Shown here piece after piece: positions 52,980 to 61,104 of a stretch of 64,000 nucleotides of DNA (its first letter is position 1; every line of letters starts with the position of its first letter). The notes below the pieces were generated by a model. That model saw nothing but the letters and a program-made list of their open reading frames with translations, did not search any database and had not been told where the DNA came from. The translations under genes were made by a program, and so were the position numbers. Origin of the DNA: an uncultured Candidatus Saccharibacteria bacterium (lineage in GTDB: Bacteria; Patescibacteriota; Saccharimonadia; Saccharimonadales; Saccharimonadaceae); NCBI GenBank assembly GCA_937981355.1, contig CALJPD010000020.1, positions 20,448 to 84,447 of the forward strand, in the 5' to 3' direction.

Positions 52980-53546
52980 ATGCCTATCTATCATCCACGT
53001 GAGTACCAAGCCATCATCGACCGACTCAAGGCGAAGATCGCCGAGAAGCAGATTGTCATGGGTCCCGTCTTGAGTGAGGCAGAGATTGTTGCCTTCGAGA
53101 CAGCCTGCAATACGCGCTTGCCCGAGGCCTACCGCCTGTTTCTTCAGCAGGTGGGTGATGGCTGTGAGGACATCAATCGGCCCAATGGTATGAGCGTGTA
53201 TGGCCTCAAACGGTTAGCTGATACAGAAGTGAAGGATCTATCGCGCCCCGTCACCATCGACGAATACTGGCTATGGGAGGCCGAAGAAGACAAAGCCATG
53301 CTCACCGACGAGGTGTTCGATCAGCGGCTGGGCAACCAAGGCGTGCTCTTGCTGGACCAAGGCTGCGGTGATACTTACCAGCTCATCACAGCGGGCAAGC
53401 CAACTGGTGAGGTGTGGAACTTCTGTGATGTAGGAGCAGGCCCCTGCTGCGAGCGCCAGGACTTCCTTGGTTGGCTCGAGCTCTGGCTGGATAGCGATGG
53501 TGACCCAGATTTCTTCAAAGATTATGTCTATCCAGAGAGTGCATAG
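52980..53546 (+). CDS. SMI1/KNR4 (SUKH) family protein
   Basis: 188 residues from ATG 52980, with AAGGAGG 4 nt upstream. The SUKH signature is visible: LSEAEIVAFETACNTRLPEAYRLFLQQVGDG (about 28-58), and a GVLLLDQGCGDTYQLIT strand pair near 125. Family members are often immunity proteins against secreted toxins, but housekeeping roles exist. No toxin gene is adjacent. Confidence 0.85.
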   Translation: MPIYHPREYQAIIDRLKAKIAEKQIVMGPVLSEAEIVAFETACNTRLPEAYRLFLQQVGDGCEDINRPNGMSVYGLKRLADTEVKDLSRPVTIDEYWLWEAEEDKAMLTDEVFDQRLGNQGVLLLDQGCGDTYQLITAGKPTGEVWNFCDVGAGPCCERQDFLGWLELWLDSDGDPDFFKDYVYPESA

Positions 53547-53610
53547 CGTCTCATAATACCCCGCACCCCATAGCATATCTCTCCAGGGGGTATTGCCATG
53601 AGCGTGCACA

Positions 53611-53619
53611 TGCTACACT
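53611..53619 (+). promoter_or_regulatory. extended -10 promoter of the amidotransferase gene (leaderless)
   Basis: TGCTACACT ends 6 nt before ATG 53626. Confidence 0.6.
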
Positions 53620-53625
53620 GAGGGT

Positions 53626-54357
53626 ATGACGAAACCATTTCTACTACTCCAATCGCGCCCAGAGGATGAGGCGTCGGACAACGAATATCAGGCATTTTTG
53701 CAGTTTGGCGGCCTTACACCAGCAGAGCTTGAGCGAGTGCGTATTGAGGCAGAGCAGCGCCCCGCGCAGTCGCTTGCTGCCTATAGCGGTGTGCTGATGG
53801 GTGGTGGCCCAGCCAACTTTGCCTATCGGCCAGAGGAGAAATCAGCCGAGCAGCGCGCCTTTGAGGCGGTGATGATGCCACTACTGCGTGAGATCATTGC
53901 TCATGATGTGCCATTTCTTGGCGCTTGTCTAGGCGTTGGCGCACTGGTATCGGCACTGGGTGGTACGCCTAGCTTTGCTTATGGTGAGGCAATTGGTGCT
54001 GTGCCGATCACTCTCACGCCAGCAGCTAGGGATGACCCACTCCTCACTGACTTACCCACCACCTTCGACGGCTTCGTTGGGCACAAAGAAGGAGTGCTCG
54101 AGCCACCAGCTGCCTGCACTGTCTTGGCGCGCTCGCGTACCTGTGTGCAGATGCTGCGCGTGGGGTGCAACGTGTATGCCACGCAGTTCCATCCCGAGCT
54201 CGACCCTGAGAGTCTTGCCTTGCGCATCGATATCTATCGCCACGCTGGCTATTGTGCTCCAGATGAGGCTGATGCCCTCATTGCCAGCGCTCGCCAGCAA
54301 ACCGTCACCGAGCCAGTCAAGATCCTGCGCCGGTTTGTGCAGCGGTATCAGCAGTAG
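53626..54357 (+). CDS. class I glutamine amidotransferase-like protein
   Basis: 243 residues. The nucleophile elbow GACLGVG (Cys near residue 104) and the His/Glu pair in QFHPELD (near 190) complete a class I GATase triad. It is a stand-alone domain of the GMP-synthase-like type, not fused to a synthetase. The glutaminase partner or true substrate (for example a gamma-glutamyl compound) is unknown. Confidence 0.85.
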   Translation: MTKPFLLLQSRPEDEASDNEYQAFLQFGGLTPAELERVRIEAEQRPAQSLAAYSGVLMGGGPANFAYRPEEKSAEQRAFEAVMMPLLREIIAHDVPFLGACLGVGALVSALGGTPSFAYGEAIGAVPITLTPAARDDPLLTDLPTTFDGFVGHKEGVLEPPAACTVLARSRTCVQMLRVGCNVYATQFHPELDPESLALRIDIYRHAGYCAPDEADALIASARQQTVTEPVKILRRFVQRYQQ

Positions 54358-54637
54358 ACCTTACGCTCAGTTTTTTATATCCTGCATTCAATACTTCCTT
54401 CGAGCTGTGAATAGTCGATATGGCTGCTATTATACTCCCTTACCCATATAGGCAGTAGGCTATAGCATATATCTCTATGCGATACTGGCAGTGAGATACT
54501 GGCGATATCTTGCTTGAGCGCAATCGTATCAAAATATACCGCGCAGCCTATATAGCGGGTGGCCTATGGGGTATTGGCAAGAACAGAGGTAATATGATTT
54601 GCAAAATATCGATATATCATATATGATAAGGAGCATT
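54358..54637. other. intergenic stretch without a gene
   Basis: 280 nt of AT-rich sequence with scattered short palindromic TATATA stretches. Only the AAGGAG of the next gene (about 54629-54634) stands out. Confidence 0.5.
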
Positions 54638-55187
54638 ATGAAATTATTTGAAAAAAATTCAATACCGAATCACGTACGGATTCATACTGATTCTATCGTT
54701 CCACCATCGATCAAGCGCTACGACGGTGTACATACTGCACCAGTTAGCCTGGCAACTGACATGCGTCTAGAAGGTGAGGGGCGCAAGCAGCAACTGGTGG
54801 TAGATGTCGTCCATACGACGCAGGGCAGTTATATGGATTTTGTCGATCGGCGCATTGTGCAAGCATGTGATTTTGCAGCTACTGCATTGCTCGGTATGAC
54901 AAGCGAGCTGTGTGGGCTGGATGGGCGAAGGCGAAGATGATGGAGTGGTGAATGTTCTCGCGCTTTTTCGGCTGGATGATGCGACAGAGAGATGTGTAGT
55001 CAACGAGCGGCATAGCCCAGAGGTAGTGCGCGCACGGCGTATTGGTAAGCTCGCTGCCTGGGCGATGGCACAGCACCTACTCCTTGGTGAGCAGGCCGAT
55101 GCTGATATGACATTTAATACGAAGACACTGCAAAAAACCATGAACGAGCATAAAAAGCGTGGTGACGTAGCAATACTCCTGCCGTGA
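54638..55187 (+). pseudogene. gene of unknown function interrupted by a frameshift
   Basis: ATG 54638 with AAGGAG 4 nt upstream reads 87 coding-like residues (MKLFEKNSIPNHVRIHTDS onward), then ends in GRRRR and a stop at 54940. A second frame, overlapping from 54912, continues (GEGEDDGVVNVLALFRLDD to KKRGDVAILLP) to 55187. Joined they give about 180 residues. The second frame has no ribosome binding site of its own. The GGGCTGGATGGGCG region is the probable site of the shift. No domain recognised. Confidence 0.5.
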
Positions 55188-55244
55188 GCCCATATCTCGC
55201 AGGGGGCATAGCTGCACAGCTATTATGTAGGCCTATAGAAACGT

Positions 55245-55283
55245 AAGAAGCTCGGTCTTTATACACGAGCTTCTTTGCTTTTG
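55245..55283 (+). terminator. terminator after the broken gene
   Basis: AAGAAGCTCG pairs perfectly with CGAGCTTCTT around a 10-nt loop, then TGCTTTTGG. Confidence 0.75.
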
Positions 55284-55401
55284 GCGTTAGTTAAAGAAGA
55301 GCCGCTGTATCGTTGTCTATCCGCAGCGCTTGGCTACTATTGATTGAGAACAGGGTCTTTGCATGGATACCCCACCACCTACCCATAGGGTAGGGGTATC
55401 C

Positions 55402-55776
55402 CTATATTGCAGCGTGACACACTGCCTCAATATTATGCCCGTTTGGGTCGATGAGGAAGGCGCCATAATAGTCTGGATGATAGATCGCCCGCACGCCTGG
55501 TGCGCCATTGTCCTGCGCTCCTGCTGCTAGGCCAGCTACATAGAATGCATCAACTGCTGCCCGCGACGGTGCAGCAAAAGCAAAGTGCAGTGGCGATGAT
55601 GGCTCGCCTTGCCCAAGCCAAAATATCCCCGTATGTTTTGTTTGGTCTGGATTGCTAAAGCCTACGCCATATGATTCGTCAACTGTCTTCGCATACCCCA
55701 GTGGTGCCAACACTGCTTCATAAAAAGCCTTGCTTGCTTCAATGTCTTTAACGATAATGCCGAAGTGGTCGATCAT
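55402..55776 (-). CDS. VOC family protein (glyoxalase/bleomycin resistance fold)
   Basis: 124 residues from ATG 55776, with AAGGAGG 6 nt upstream on this strand. The paired beta-alpha-beta-beta-beta modules begin IDHFGIIVKDIEASKAFYEAVL and end YYGAFLIDPNGHNIEAVCH, which keep the metal-type His and Glu positions. Members include lyases, dioxygenases and drug-binding proteins; the activity is unknown. Confidence 0.88.
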   Translation of the reverse strand: MIDHFGIIVKDIEASKAFYEAVLAPLGYAKTVDESYGVGFSNPDQTKHTGIFWLGQGEPSSPLHFAFAAPSRAAVDAFYVAGLAAGAQDNGAPGVRAIYHPDYYGAFLIDPNGHNIEAVCHAAI

Positions 55777-56214
55777 GAGGTACCTCCTTGTGATATACCG
55801 CTTAGTATGTTGTCTCCCAGTATACGCCACAAATGATGACAGAGGCAATGGCTTCGTAAGGTGAAATGATAGATAAGCACAGGTGGGTGATAGGGGTATG
55901 GGTATTATTTTCACCTCTCACTATCACACGCAGTGGAATGAATAGTGGCGTGGATAGCTATACAGCAATGCAAAAGCGAAGAAAATGACTACCTCACAGT
56001 GGTCTAGTGTCGGTAAAAAATCTCCACGACTTTTCCACATCCCTGCAGACACTAGATATGGGCACACTACATATAGCGTGTGTGAGGTAAGACCCTTGGC
56101 AGTAACAGAGGTAGTGATGGCACGCAGCACCAGCACAATGCCGTATATAGCGCGTACCCTGCGCACCATATGGTATAATTACCTCGATAACCCCATAAAC
56201 AAGGAGACAAGCAG
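55777..56214. other. 438-nt region between divergent genes
   Basis: Holds the - strand promoter and leader of the VOC gene (AGTATA at about 55818 gives TATACT on -) and, at its right end, TATAAT near 56173 with AAGGAG at 56201-56206 for the next gene. A palindromic CACACTA...TAGCGTGTGTG stretch lies near 56061-56087. No gene supported. Confidence 0.5.
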
Positions 56215-56592
56215 ATGAGTAATTTTCCGGTAGTGCGCGTAGAGCGTGTTGATGTGCGGAATGAGAGTGCGTCGAAAATAGATGTATGGGCACGCATCAA
56301 GAATGATTCGGATCGGCAGGTGAAGGTTGTGAGTTGGGAGTATCTGGGGAATATGCGCAACGAGTCGCACACGCTTAACCCGGGCAATACAGTAGATGTG
56401 ATGCTCTACAGCGGCGCACCCAAGAATTATCCAGACCAAATGTATATTCGCTACGAAGCCGAGCACGATGGTGGCAGACATTACTTCTTGGCGCGGCACC
56501 AGGCGAAGTTTGATGAGCGCTATGATAATGACACCAAGTGGTATCGGCCATCAGATTGGATGGAGTTCCAGCGCGTGGATCGTGGTAACTAG
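56215..56592 (+). CDS. small protein of unknown function, beta-rich
   Basis: 125 residues, soluble, probably a small beta-sandwich (VVRVERVDVRNESASKIDVWARIKN, then YLGNMRNESHTLNPGNTVDV). AAGGAG lies 8 nt before ATG. It ends 1 nt before the rnhA start, so both are one operon. No family recognised. Confidence 0.65.
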   Translation: MSNFPVVRVERVDVRNESASKIDVWARIKNDSDRQVKVVSWEYLGNMRNESHTLNPGNTVDVMLYSGAPKNYPDQMYIRYEAEHDGGRHYFLARHQAKFDERYDNDTKWYRPSDWMEFQRVDRGN

Positions 56593-56593
56593 T

Positions 56594-57034
56594 ATGGTAG
56601 TCGCTCCACGCATCTTCTACACTGATGGCAGCGCTAGCCCCAACCCTGGCCCGGGCGGCTATGCCGTCATCGAGCAGGGCAAGCCCGTGGCGCTGGGCAG
56701 TGAGCCAGGTAACACGACGAACATCCGTATGGAGGGGATGGCCCTCATCGCAGCCATGCAGTTAGCTGGGGCTGAGGAATGTGAGATTCATACCGATAGC
56801 GAATTTTGGGTCAATGTCCTCACCAAGTGGGCACCTGGCTGGGCAGCCAAGGGCTGGCGCAAGAGCAGCGGGCCCATCAAGAATCTCGAGCTGGTGCAAG
56901 AAGCCTATGTGCTTTATACCACCGTGCAGCCGAAGCTCGTTTGGGTACGCGGCCACAACGGCCATGAGCAAAACGAGCTCGCCGACCAATGGGCCAACCG
57001 AGCACGAGCCGGGGAGCGGCTTGGAGGAGAATGA
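56594..57034 (+). CDS. rnhA: ribonuclease HI
   Basis: 146 residues. All four catalytic acids are present: Asp in YTDGSASPNPGPGGY, Glu in RMEGMALIAAM, Asp in IHTDSEFW, Asp in NELADQWAN, plus the His-containing loop VRGHNGHEQ. It removes RNA from RNA/DNA hybrids. It is co-transcribed with the preceding small gene (1-nt gap). Confidence 0.93.
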   Translation: MVVAPRIFYTDGSASPNPGPGGYAVIEQGKPVALGSEPGNTTNIRMEGMALIAAMQLAGAEECEIHTDSEFWVNVLTKWAPGWAAKGWRKSSGPIKNLELVQEAYVLYTTVQPKLVWVRGHNGHEQNELADQWANRARAGERLGGE

Positions 57035-57042
57035 ACAGCGAG

Positions 57043-57067
57043 AAACCGGTTGTAATGACCGGTTTTT
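57043..57067 (+). terminator. terminator after rnhA
   Basis: AAACCGGT pairs perfectly with ACCGGTTT around a 7-nt loop and is followed by T residues. Confidence 0.8.
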
Positions 57068-57264
57068 AGGTGCAGAGGATGTTGCTGCGTGGCGGCTTAT
57101 ATAAGAATGCAGCTCTATGTACCAGGCTCAAGCTCGTTGAATAATCTTGGATCGTAGCCAAGTAGCTGAATAGTACGTTTTTCCTCTCATGTTGAGCTGA
57201 CTACATTTTTCTCGTCGTGCTGTGCTGCATCGACAAGGTGGGTATTCCTAGCATAAATATATGC

Positions 57265-57270
57265 TATACT
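57265..57270 (+). promoter_or_regulatory. -10 box of the riboswitch-metK transcript
   Basis: TATACT about 14 nt before the riboswitch P1 stem. The stretch 57068-57264 before it contains no gene. Confidence 0.6.
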
Positions 57271-57283
57271 ATTACCAATATCA

Positions 57284-57388
57284 CTAATATCCAGAGTGCG
57301 ACGAGGGACTGGCCCGATGACTCGCCAGCAACCTGCTCGGGAAGCGAGTAAGGTGCTAATTCCAGCCTGTGCGCAGGGAAGATATGAG
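57284..57388 (+). ncRNA. SAM-I riboswitch aptamer (S box)
   Basis: The conserved core is complete: CCAGAG, GAGGGACTGGCCCGATGA, GCAACC, GGTGCTAATTCC and GATATGAG in the right order. P1 is CTAATATC (57284-57291) with GATATGAG (57381-57388), one mismatch. S-adenosylmethionine binding should favour the terminator that follows, switching off metK when SAM is plentiful. Confidence 0.92.
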
Positions 57389-57404
57389 ACGCGTAAGAGA
57401 GCAG

Positions 57405-57448
57405 CTCCTTTCTCGCCTGGCAGTGCAGGATAAGAGAAGGGAGTTTTT
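57405..57448 (+). terminator. riboswitch terminator overlapping the metK ribosome binding site
   Basis: CTCCTTTCTC (57405-57414) pairs with GAGAAGGGAG (57434-57443), ten pairs with one G-U, then TTTTT ending on the base before ATG 57449. The 3' arm contains the GAAGGGAG ribosome binding site, so the hairpin could block both transcription and translation. Confidence 0.8.
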
Positions 57449-58459
57449 ATGACAGCAACTACTATAGCATCAGCACAATTCCGCACCGCCGAGAGCGTAA
57501 GCCCAGGCCACCCCGACAAGCTGTGCGACCAAATGAGCGATGCCATCCTTGATGCTTACTTAGCCCACGACCCACAGGCACGCGTGGCAGTGGAAGTGTG
57601 TGGCGGCCATGGCATGGTGTTTGTGACAGGCGAAGTAGCGTCGCAGGCGACGGTGGCAGTGGCACCGATTGTGCAGCGTTTGGCGGGGAATGAGGTAGAG
57701 ATAATTGAGCATATTGCTCAGCAGAGCCCGGAGATTGCTCGCGGTGTGGATGATGGCGGGGCAGGTGACCAAGGCGTGATGATCGGCTATGCTTGCAACG
57801 AAACGCCTGAGCTGCTCCCACTAGAAACAGTGCTGGCGCGACGATTGAACCAATTTTTGTATCAACGTTGGCCCTACGATGGCAAAACGCAAGTAACACT
57901 GCGTGGCGGGCAGATAACAGCAATTGTTGCAAGCTTCCAACACGCACCAAAAGACGAATTAACAGAGGCAGTCAAAGAGTGGCTTGAGCAGCAGACGTAT
58001 GTGAACACATTTTTTAAGGATAAGCAATATGACGCGCCAGTGCTACACTGCAACCCAGCAGGGGACTGGCAGATTGGTGGCTTTGCGGCTGATGCTGGCC
58101 TGACGGGACGCAAGCTCATCGTCGACAATTATGGGCCACGTGTGCCGATTGGTGGCGGGGCCTTTAGTGGTAAGGATGCCACCAAGGTGGACCGCTCGGC
58201 GGCGTACATGGCGCGGCGCATTGCAGTGGATTATCTGCGACAGCACCACGCACAGGAGGTGCTGGTGCGCCTGGCGTATGCAATCGGCCACGACCAGCCC
58301 GTCGAGGCGACCGCCATCATTGATGGTGTAGAGCAGCCCATCACAGGCTACGACCTCAGTCCGCATGGTATTATCACCACACTTCAGCTCGCCCAGCCTA
58401 TCTACGAGCCAACCGCTCGCTGGGGGCACTTTGGTGAGGGATTTGTGTGGGATCGGTAG
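57449..58459 (+). CDS. metK: S-adenosylmethionine synthetase
   Basis: 336 residues, shorter than the usual 380-400. It makes SAM from methionine and ATP. Signatures: GHPDKLCDQMSDAILD near residue 15, GAGDQGVMIGYACNET near residue 108 and GGGAFSGKDATKVDRSAAY near residue 233. Expression is controlled by the SAM-I riboswitch directly upstream, classical feedback. SAM feeds the methyltransferases at 30784 and 34708. Confidence 0.95.
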   Translation: MTATTIASAQFRTAESVSPGHPDKLCDQMSDAILDAYLAHDPQARVAVEVCGGHGMVFVTGEVASQATVAVAPIVQRLAGNEVEIIEHIAQQSPEIARGVDDGGAGDQGVMIGYACNETPELLPLETVLARRLNQFLYQRWPYDGKTQVTLRGGQITAIVASFQHAPKDELTEAVKEWLEQQTYVNTFFKDKQYDAPVLHCNPAGDWQIGGFAADAGLTGRKLIVDNYGPRVPIGGGAFSGKDATKVDRSAAYMARRIAVDYLRQHHAQEVLVRLAYAIGHDQPVEATAIIDGVEQPITGYDLSPHGIITTLQLAQPIYEPTARWGHFGEGFVWDR

Positions 58460-58620
58460 AGAAAGACAGGAAATTGCAAAACCAATCGTACTTGTTTTTC
58501 CATGGTTTAAATGCCCTTTGCTAAAGTAGTAATAATATGTCATTTATCATTGACAAGCTTAAAAATGGAGAGTACTCTATATGACATTAACAAATTGAAT
58601 AGAGCAAGAGGTAGGGATAT

Positions 58621-59334
58621 ATGCGTCCAAGCGAACAGCCATTGATGATGAAGCGATATCGGGGGATTGACAAAAATCCGTTGGACGAAAAAGAGAAAAA
58701 ATATAGAGCAGAGCTTGCGCATAGACTTACATCGGCTTTAGATCATCCAGATATAGTAGAAGAATACGTAGATCATGATATCGCATCGATAGACCAACTA
58801 AGAGTTGTGACGGGCGTACACTTTGATACCGAGATTTTCCCACGAACAGAAATATGCCAATCGGTAACAATTACCCCGCATTGCTACACGCCGCATGATT
58901 ATGTAGCCTATGACTCTAAAGGTATATATAGTTCAGTCGTTGCGCTTCCTACCTATGGAAAATACCAGGGGACAATTGGCAAAGAGCCAATAGCTGATGG
59001 ATATATGATGCTTATTAAGGCATCGGTTGTTGCCGATGGAGAGAAAGCTCCAGATCCAACATTTGCAGATTTTGCCTGGGATGACAACTATGCAATGGGA
59101 GCGCTGGTGGCAGGCGACAATATACGGTTTGTCGAGCTGACACATAGTGATCCTGCTGAAGCTGGATCATTGTATCCTACAGTTGCCGAGATTGATCCAT
59201 CGAGCAAAGATGCAGAGCAAATCATAATGGAGCTAGAAAACTTTGTTGTAGCACAAGAGGCTGCTACGAAGCCGAAAAGTCGACTTGCATTGCTTGGTAA
59301 GCGTGTTATGCAGATGTTTGGCTTGACCAAATAG
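58621..59334 (+). CDS. protein of unknown function
   Basis: 237 residues, soluble, acidic. A helical N-terminus (about 20-70) is followed by a beta-rich middle (VTITPHCYTPHDYVAYDSKGIYSS, ALVAGDNIRFVELTH) and a helical basic C-terminus (RLALLGKRVMQMF). AGAGGTAGGG lies about 6 nt before ATG. AT-rich relative to neighbours. No family recognised; the 160-nt gap before it holds no other gene. Confidence 0.6.
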   Translation: MRPSEQPLMMKRYRGIDKNPLDEKEKKYRAELAHRLTSALDHPDIVEEYVDHDIASIDQLRVVTGVHFDTEIFPRTEICQSVTITPHCYTPHDYVAYDSKGIYSSVVALPTYGKYQGTIGKEPIADGYMMLIKASVVADGEKAPDPTFADFAWDDNYAMGALVAGDNIRFVELTHSDPAEAGSLYPTVAEIDPSSKDAEQIIMELENFVVAQEAATKPKSRLALLGKRVMQMFGLTK

Positions 59335-59365
59335 CTCTCTCTTTGCCTCTCACCCCACAACCTTG

Positions 59366-59371
59366 TATACT
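59366..59371 (+). promoter_or_regulatory. -10 box of the helicase gene (leaderless)
   Basis: TATACT ends 7 nt before ATG 59379. Confidence 0.6.
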
Positions 59372-59378
59372 AGAACCT

Positions 59379-60911
59379 ATGGATCAGACACTTGTACAGG
59401 AGATTTTGCGTAGTGGTCAGAGTGCACTGCTGACAGGGCCAGCGGGCACGGGCAAGACATATGTGTTGGGGCAGTTCATCCGCCAGTGTAAGGCGGATGG
59501 CAAGTATGTGTCTGTCACTGCCACAACGGGGCTTGCGGCGACGCACCTGGGTGGCAGTACGATTCACGCATGGGCGGGGATTGGCATCCACGATAGCTTG
59601 CCGAACAATTTTTTTGATCACCTGTCGAAGACGCGGCGCGATATTATTGCTAAGACAGATGTGCTTATCATCGATGAGATTAGTATGCTACACGACTATC
59701 GCCTTGATATGATCGACGAAGTGTGCCGCCGGGTGCGTGAGGTGCCGAATCAGCCTTTTGGTGGGCTGCAGGTAGTGATGAGCGGAGACTTCTTCCAGCT
59801 GCCGCCTGTTAATCGCGATGGTGGGCGGCAGGGGAGCTTTGTGGTGCAGTCGCAAGCCTGGCGACAGCTCGACCCAGCTATTCTGTACCTCGACCAGCAA
59901 TACCGCCAGCAGGAGGGTGACGCTCTGTTAGATATCCTGACTGCCATGCGGGCTGGTGATCTGCGCCGACGCCACGCCGAGCAATTACTGGCCCGCACAG
60001 AGGTAGCACTGCCCCACGAGAGCGACCTCACCGAGCTCCACACCGTCAATATCGATGTTGATCGGATCAACCAAGCTCGCCTCGCTGAGCTGCCTGGCGA
60101 CGAAGTATTGTACCAACGCAGCAGCACTGGTGGGAAAAATTATGTTGACACGCTGCAGCGGAGCATTCTTGCGCCAGAAGTGCTAGTGCTCAAGCGGGGT
60201 GCGCTGGTGATGGCCATCAAGAACGACCAAGCACGGCGCTTTGCTAATGGGAGCATTGGCCGGGTAACAGACTTCGAGCCAGGCACGGACTATCCTGTGG
60301 TGGAGTTTCGTAATGGCCATGTGGTGACGATGCAGCCCGATACCTGGGAGTTGCGCGATGGTACGCGCAAGCGAGCCAGTATCTCGCAGCTGCCACTGCG
60401 CCTGGCTTGGGCGATTACTGTGCACAAGAGCCAGGGGATGACGCTCGATAGCGCACGCATCGACCTGCGCAAAGCCTTTGTCCCGGGCATGGGTTATGTG
60501 GCGCTCAGCCGCGTTAAGAGTCTCGATGCTATATACCTCACCGGCATCAACCGCATGGCGCTCACTATGAGCGATGAAGCATACATCATCGATACGCAGC
60601 TTCGCACCTGTGCTGCCCAAGATGCCGAGCGCTTTGCATATTTACGCGAACAGGCTGCTCAGCGTACTACGATGCCGCAGAAGAAGCCGACGGGCAAAAC
60701 TGGCAACACCAGCTGGGCGGCCAAGATCGCCACAATGCGCCAGACCCACCCCAACGCCTACAAACCATGGACAAAAGTCGACGATGAGACGCTCAAGCAG
60801 GCCTTCGTCCAAGGTGTGAGTATCCGCCAGCTCAGCCGTACTCTCGGCCGGCACGAAGGCTCGATAAAAATGCGACTGCAAAAGCACTTTGGCGAGGATG
60901 CAGTGCAGTAG
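59379..60911 (+). CDS. Pif1/RecD-like DNA helicase with C-terminal DNA-binding region
   Basis: 510 residues from ATG 59379, set by the TATACT box 7 nt upstream. Walker A GPAGTGKTYVLG near residue 20, Walker B VLIIDEISMLH near residue 100, GDFFQLPPV near residue 140 and the UvrD-type VHKSQGMTLDSA plus GYVALSRVKS near residue 375 mark a superfamily 1B Pif1-type 5'-3' helicase. The last 75 residues (WTKVDDETLKQAFVQGVSIRQLSRTLGRHEGSI) form a helix-turn-helix likely to bind DNA. Confidence 0.9.
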   Translation: MDQTLVQEILRSGQSALLTGPAGTGKTYVLGQFIRQCKADGKYVSVTATTGLAATHLGGSTIHAWAGIGIHDSLPNNFFDHLSKTRRDIIAKTDVLIIDEISMLHDYRLDMIDEVCRRVREVPNQPFGGLQVVMSGDFFQLPPVNRDGGRQGSFVVQSQAWRQLDPAILYLDQQYRQQEGDALLDILTAMRAGDLRRRHAEQLLARTEVALPHESDLTELHTVNIDVDRINQARLAELPGDEVLYQRSSTGGKNYVDTLQRSILAPEVLVLKRGALVMAIKNDQARRFANGSIGRVTDFEPGTDYPVVEFRNGHVVTMQPDTWELRDGTRKRASISQLPLRLAWAITVHKSQGMTLDSARIDLRKAFVPGMGYVALSRVKSLDAIYLTGINRMALTMSDEAYIIDTQLRTCAAQDAERFAYLREQAAQRTTMPQKKPTGKTGNTSWAAKIATMRQTHPNAYKPWTKVDDETLKQAFVQGVSIRQLSRTLGRHEGSIKMRLQKHFGEDAVQ

Positions 60912-61104
60912 CGCATTGTTACCTCAAAGTCTGGGGTCGTTTTATGCTTCTCGGTGATTATAGTAAACAAAAATGAATGTTCTTATAACACGCTCAGCTC
61001 CTATACGAGCGTTGCAAACCTCTCAGTAGTCCCCATAGTTTGCTAATTGACAAATCTCCTAGATATCTCTTACAATAAAGTAATCTAGACAATAAGGAGA
61101 AAAT

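Noticed and set aside
51541..55900. Recurrent TAGGGGTAT-like words in several gaps (about 51544, 52487, 53584, 54565, 55385, 55893)
   Set aside because: Short, imperfect and without consistent position relative to genes; not enough to call a repeat family.
36691..56110. Recurrent AACAGAGGT words near several starts
   Set aside because: Occurs inside coding regions as well as gaps, with no fixed spacing; likely codon usage and chance.
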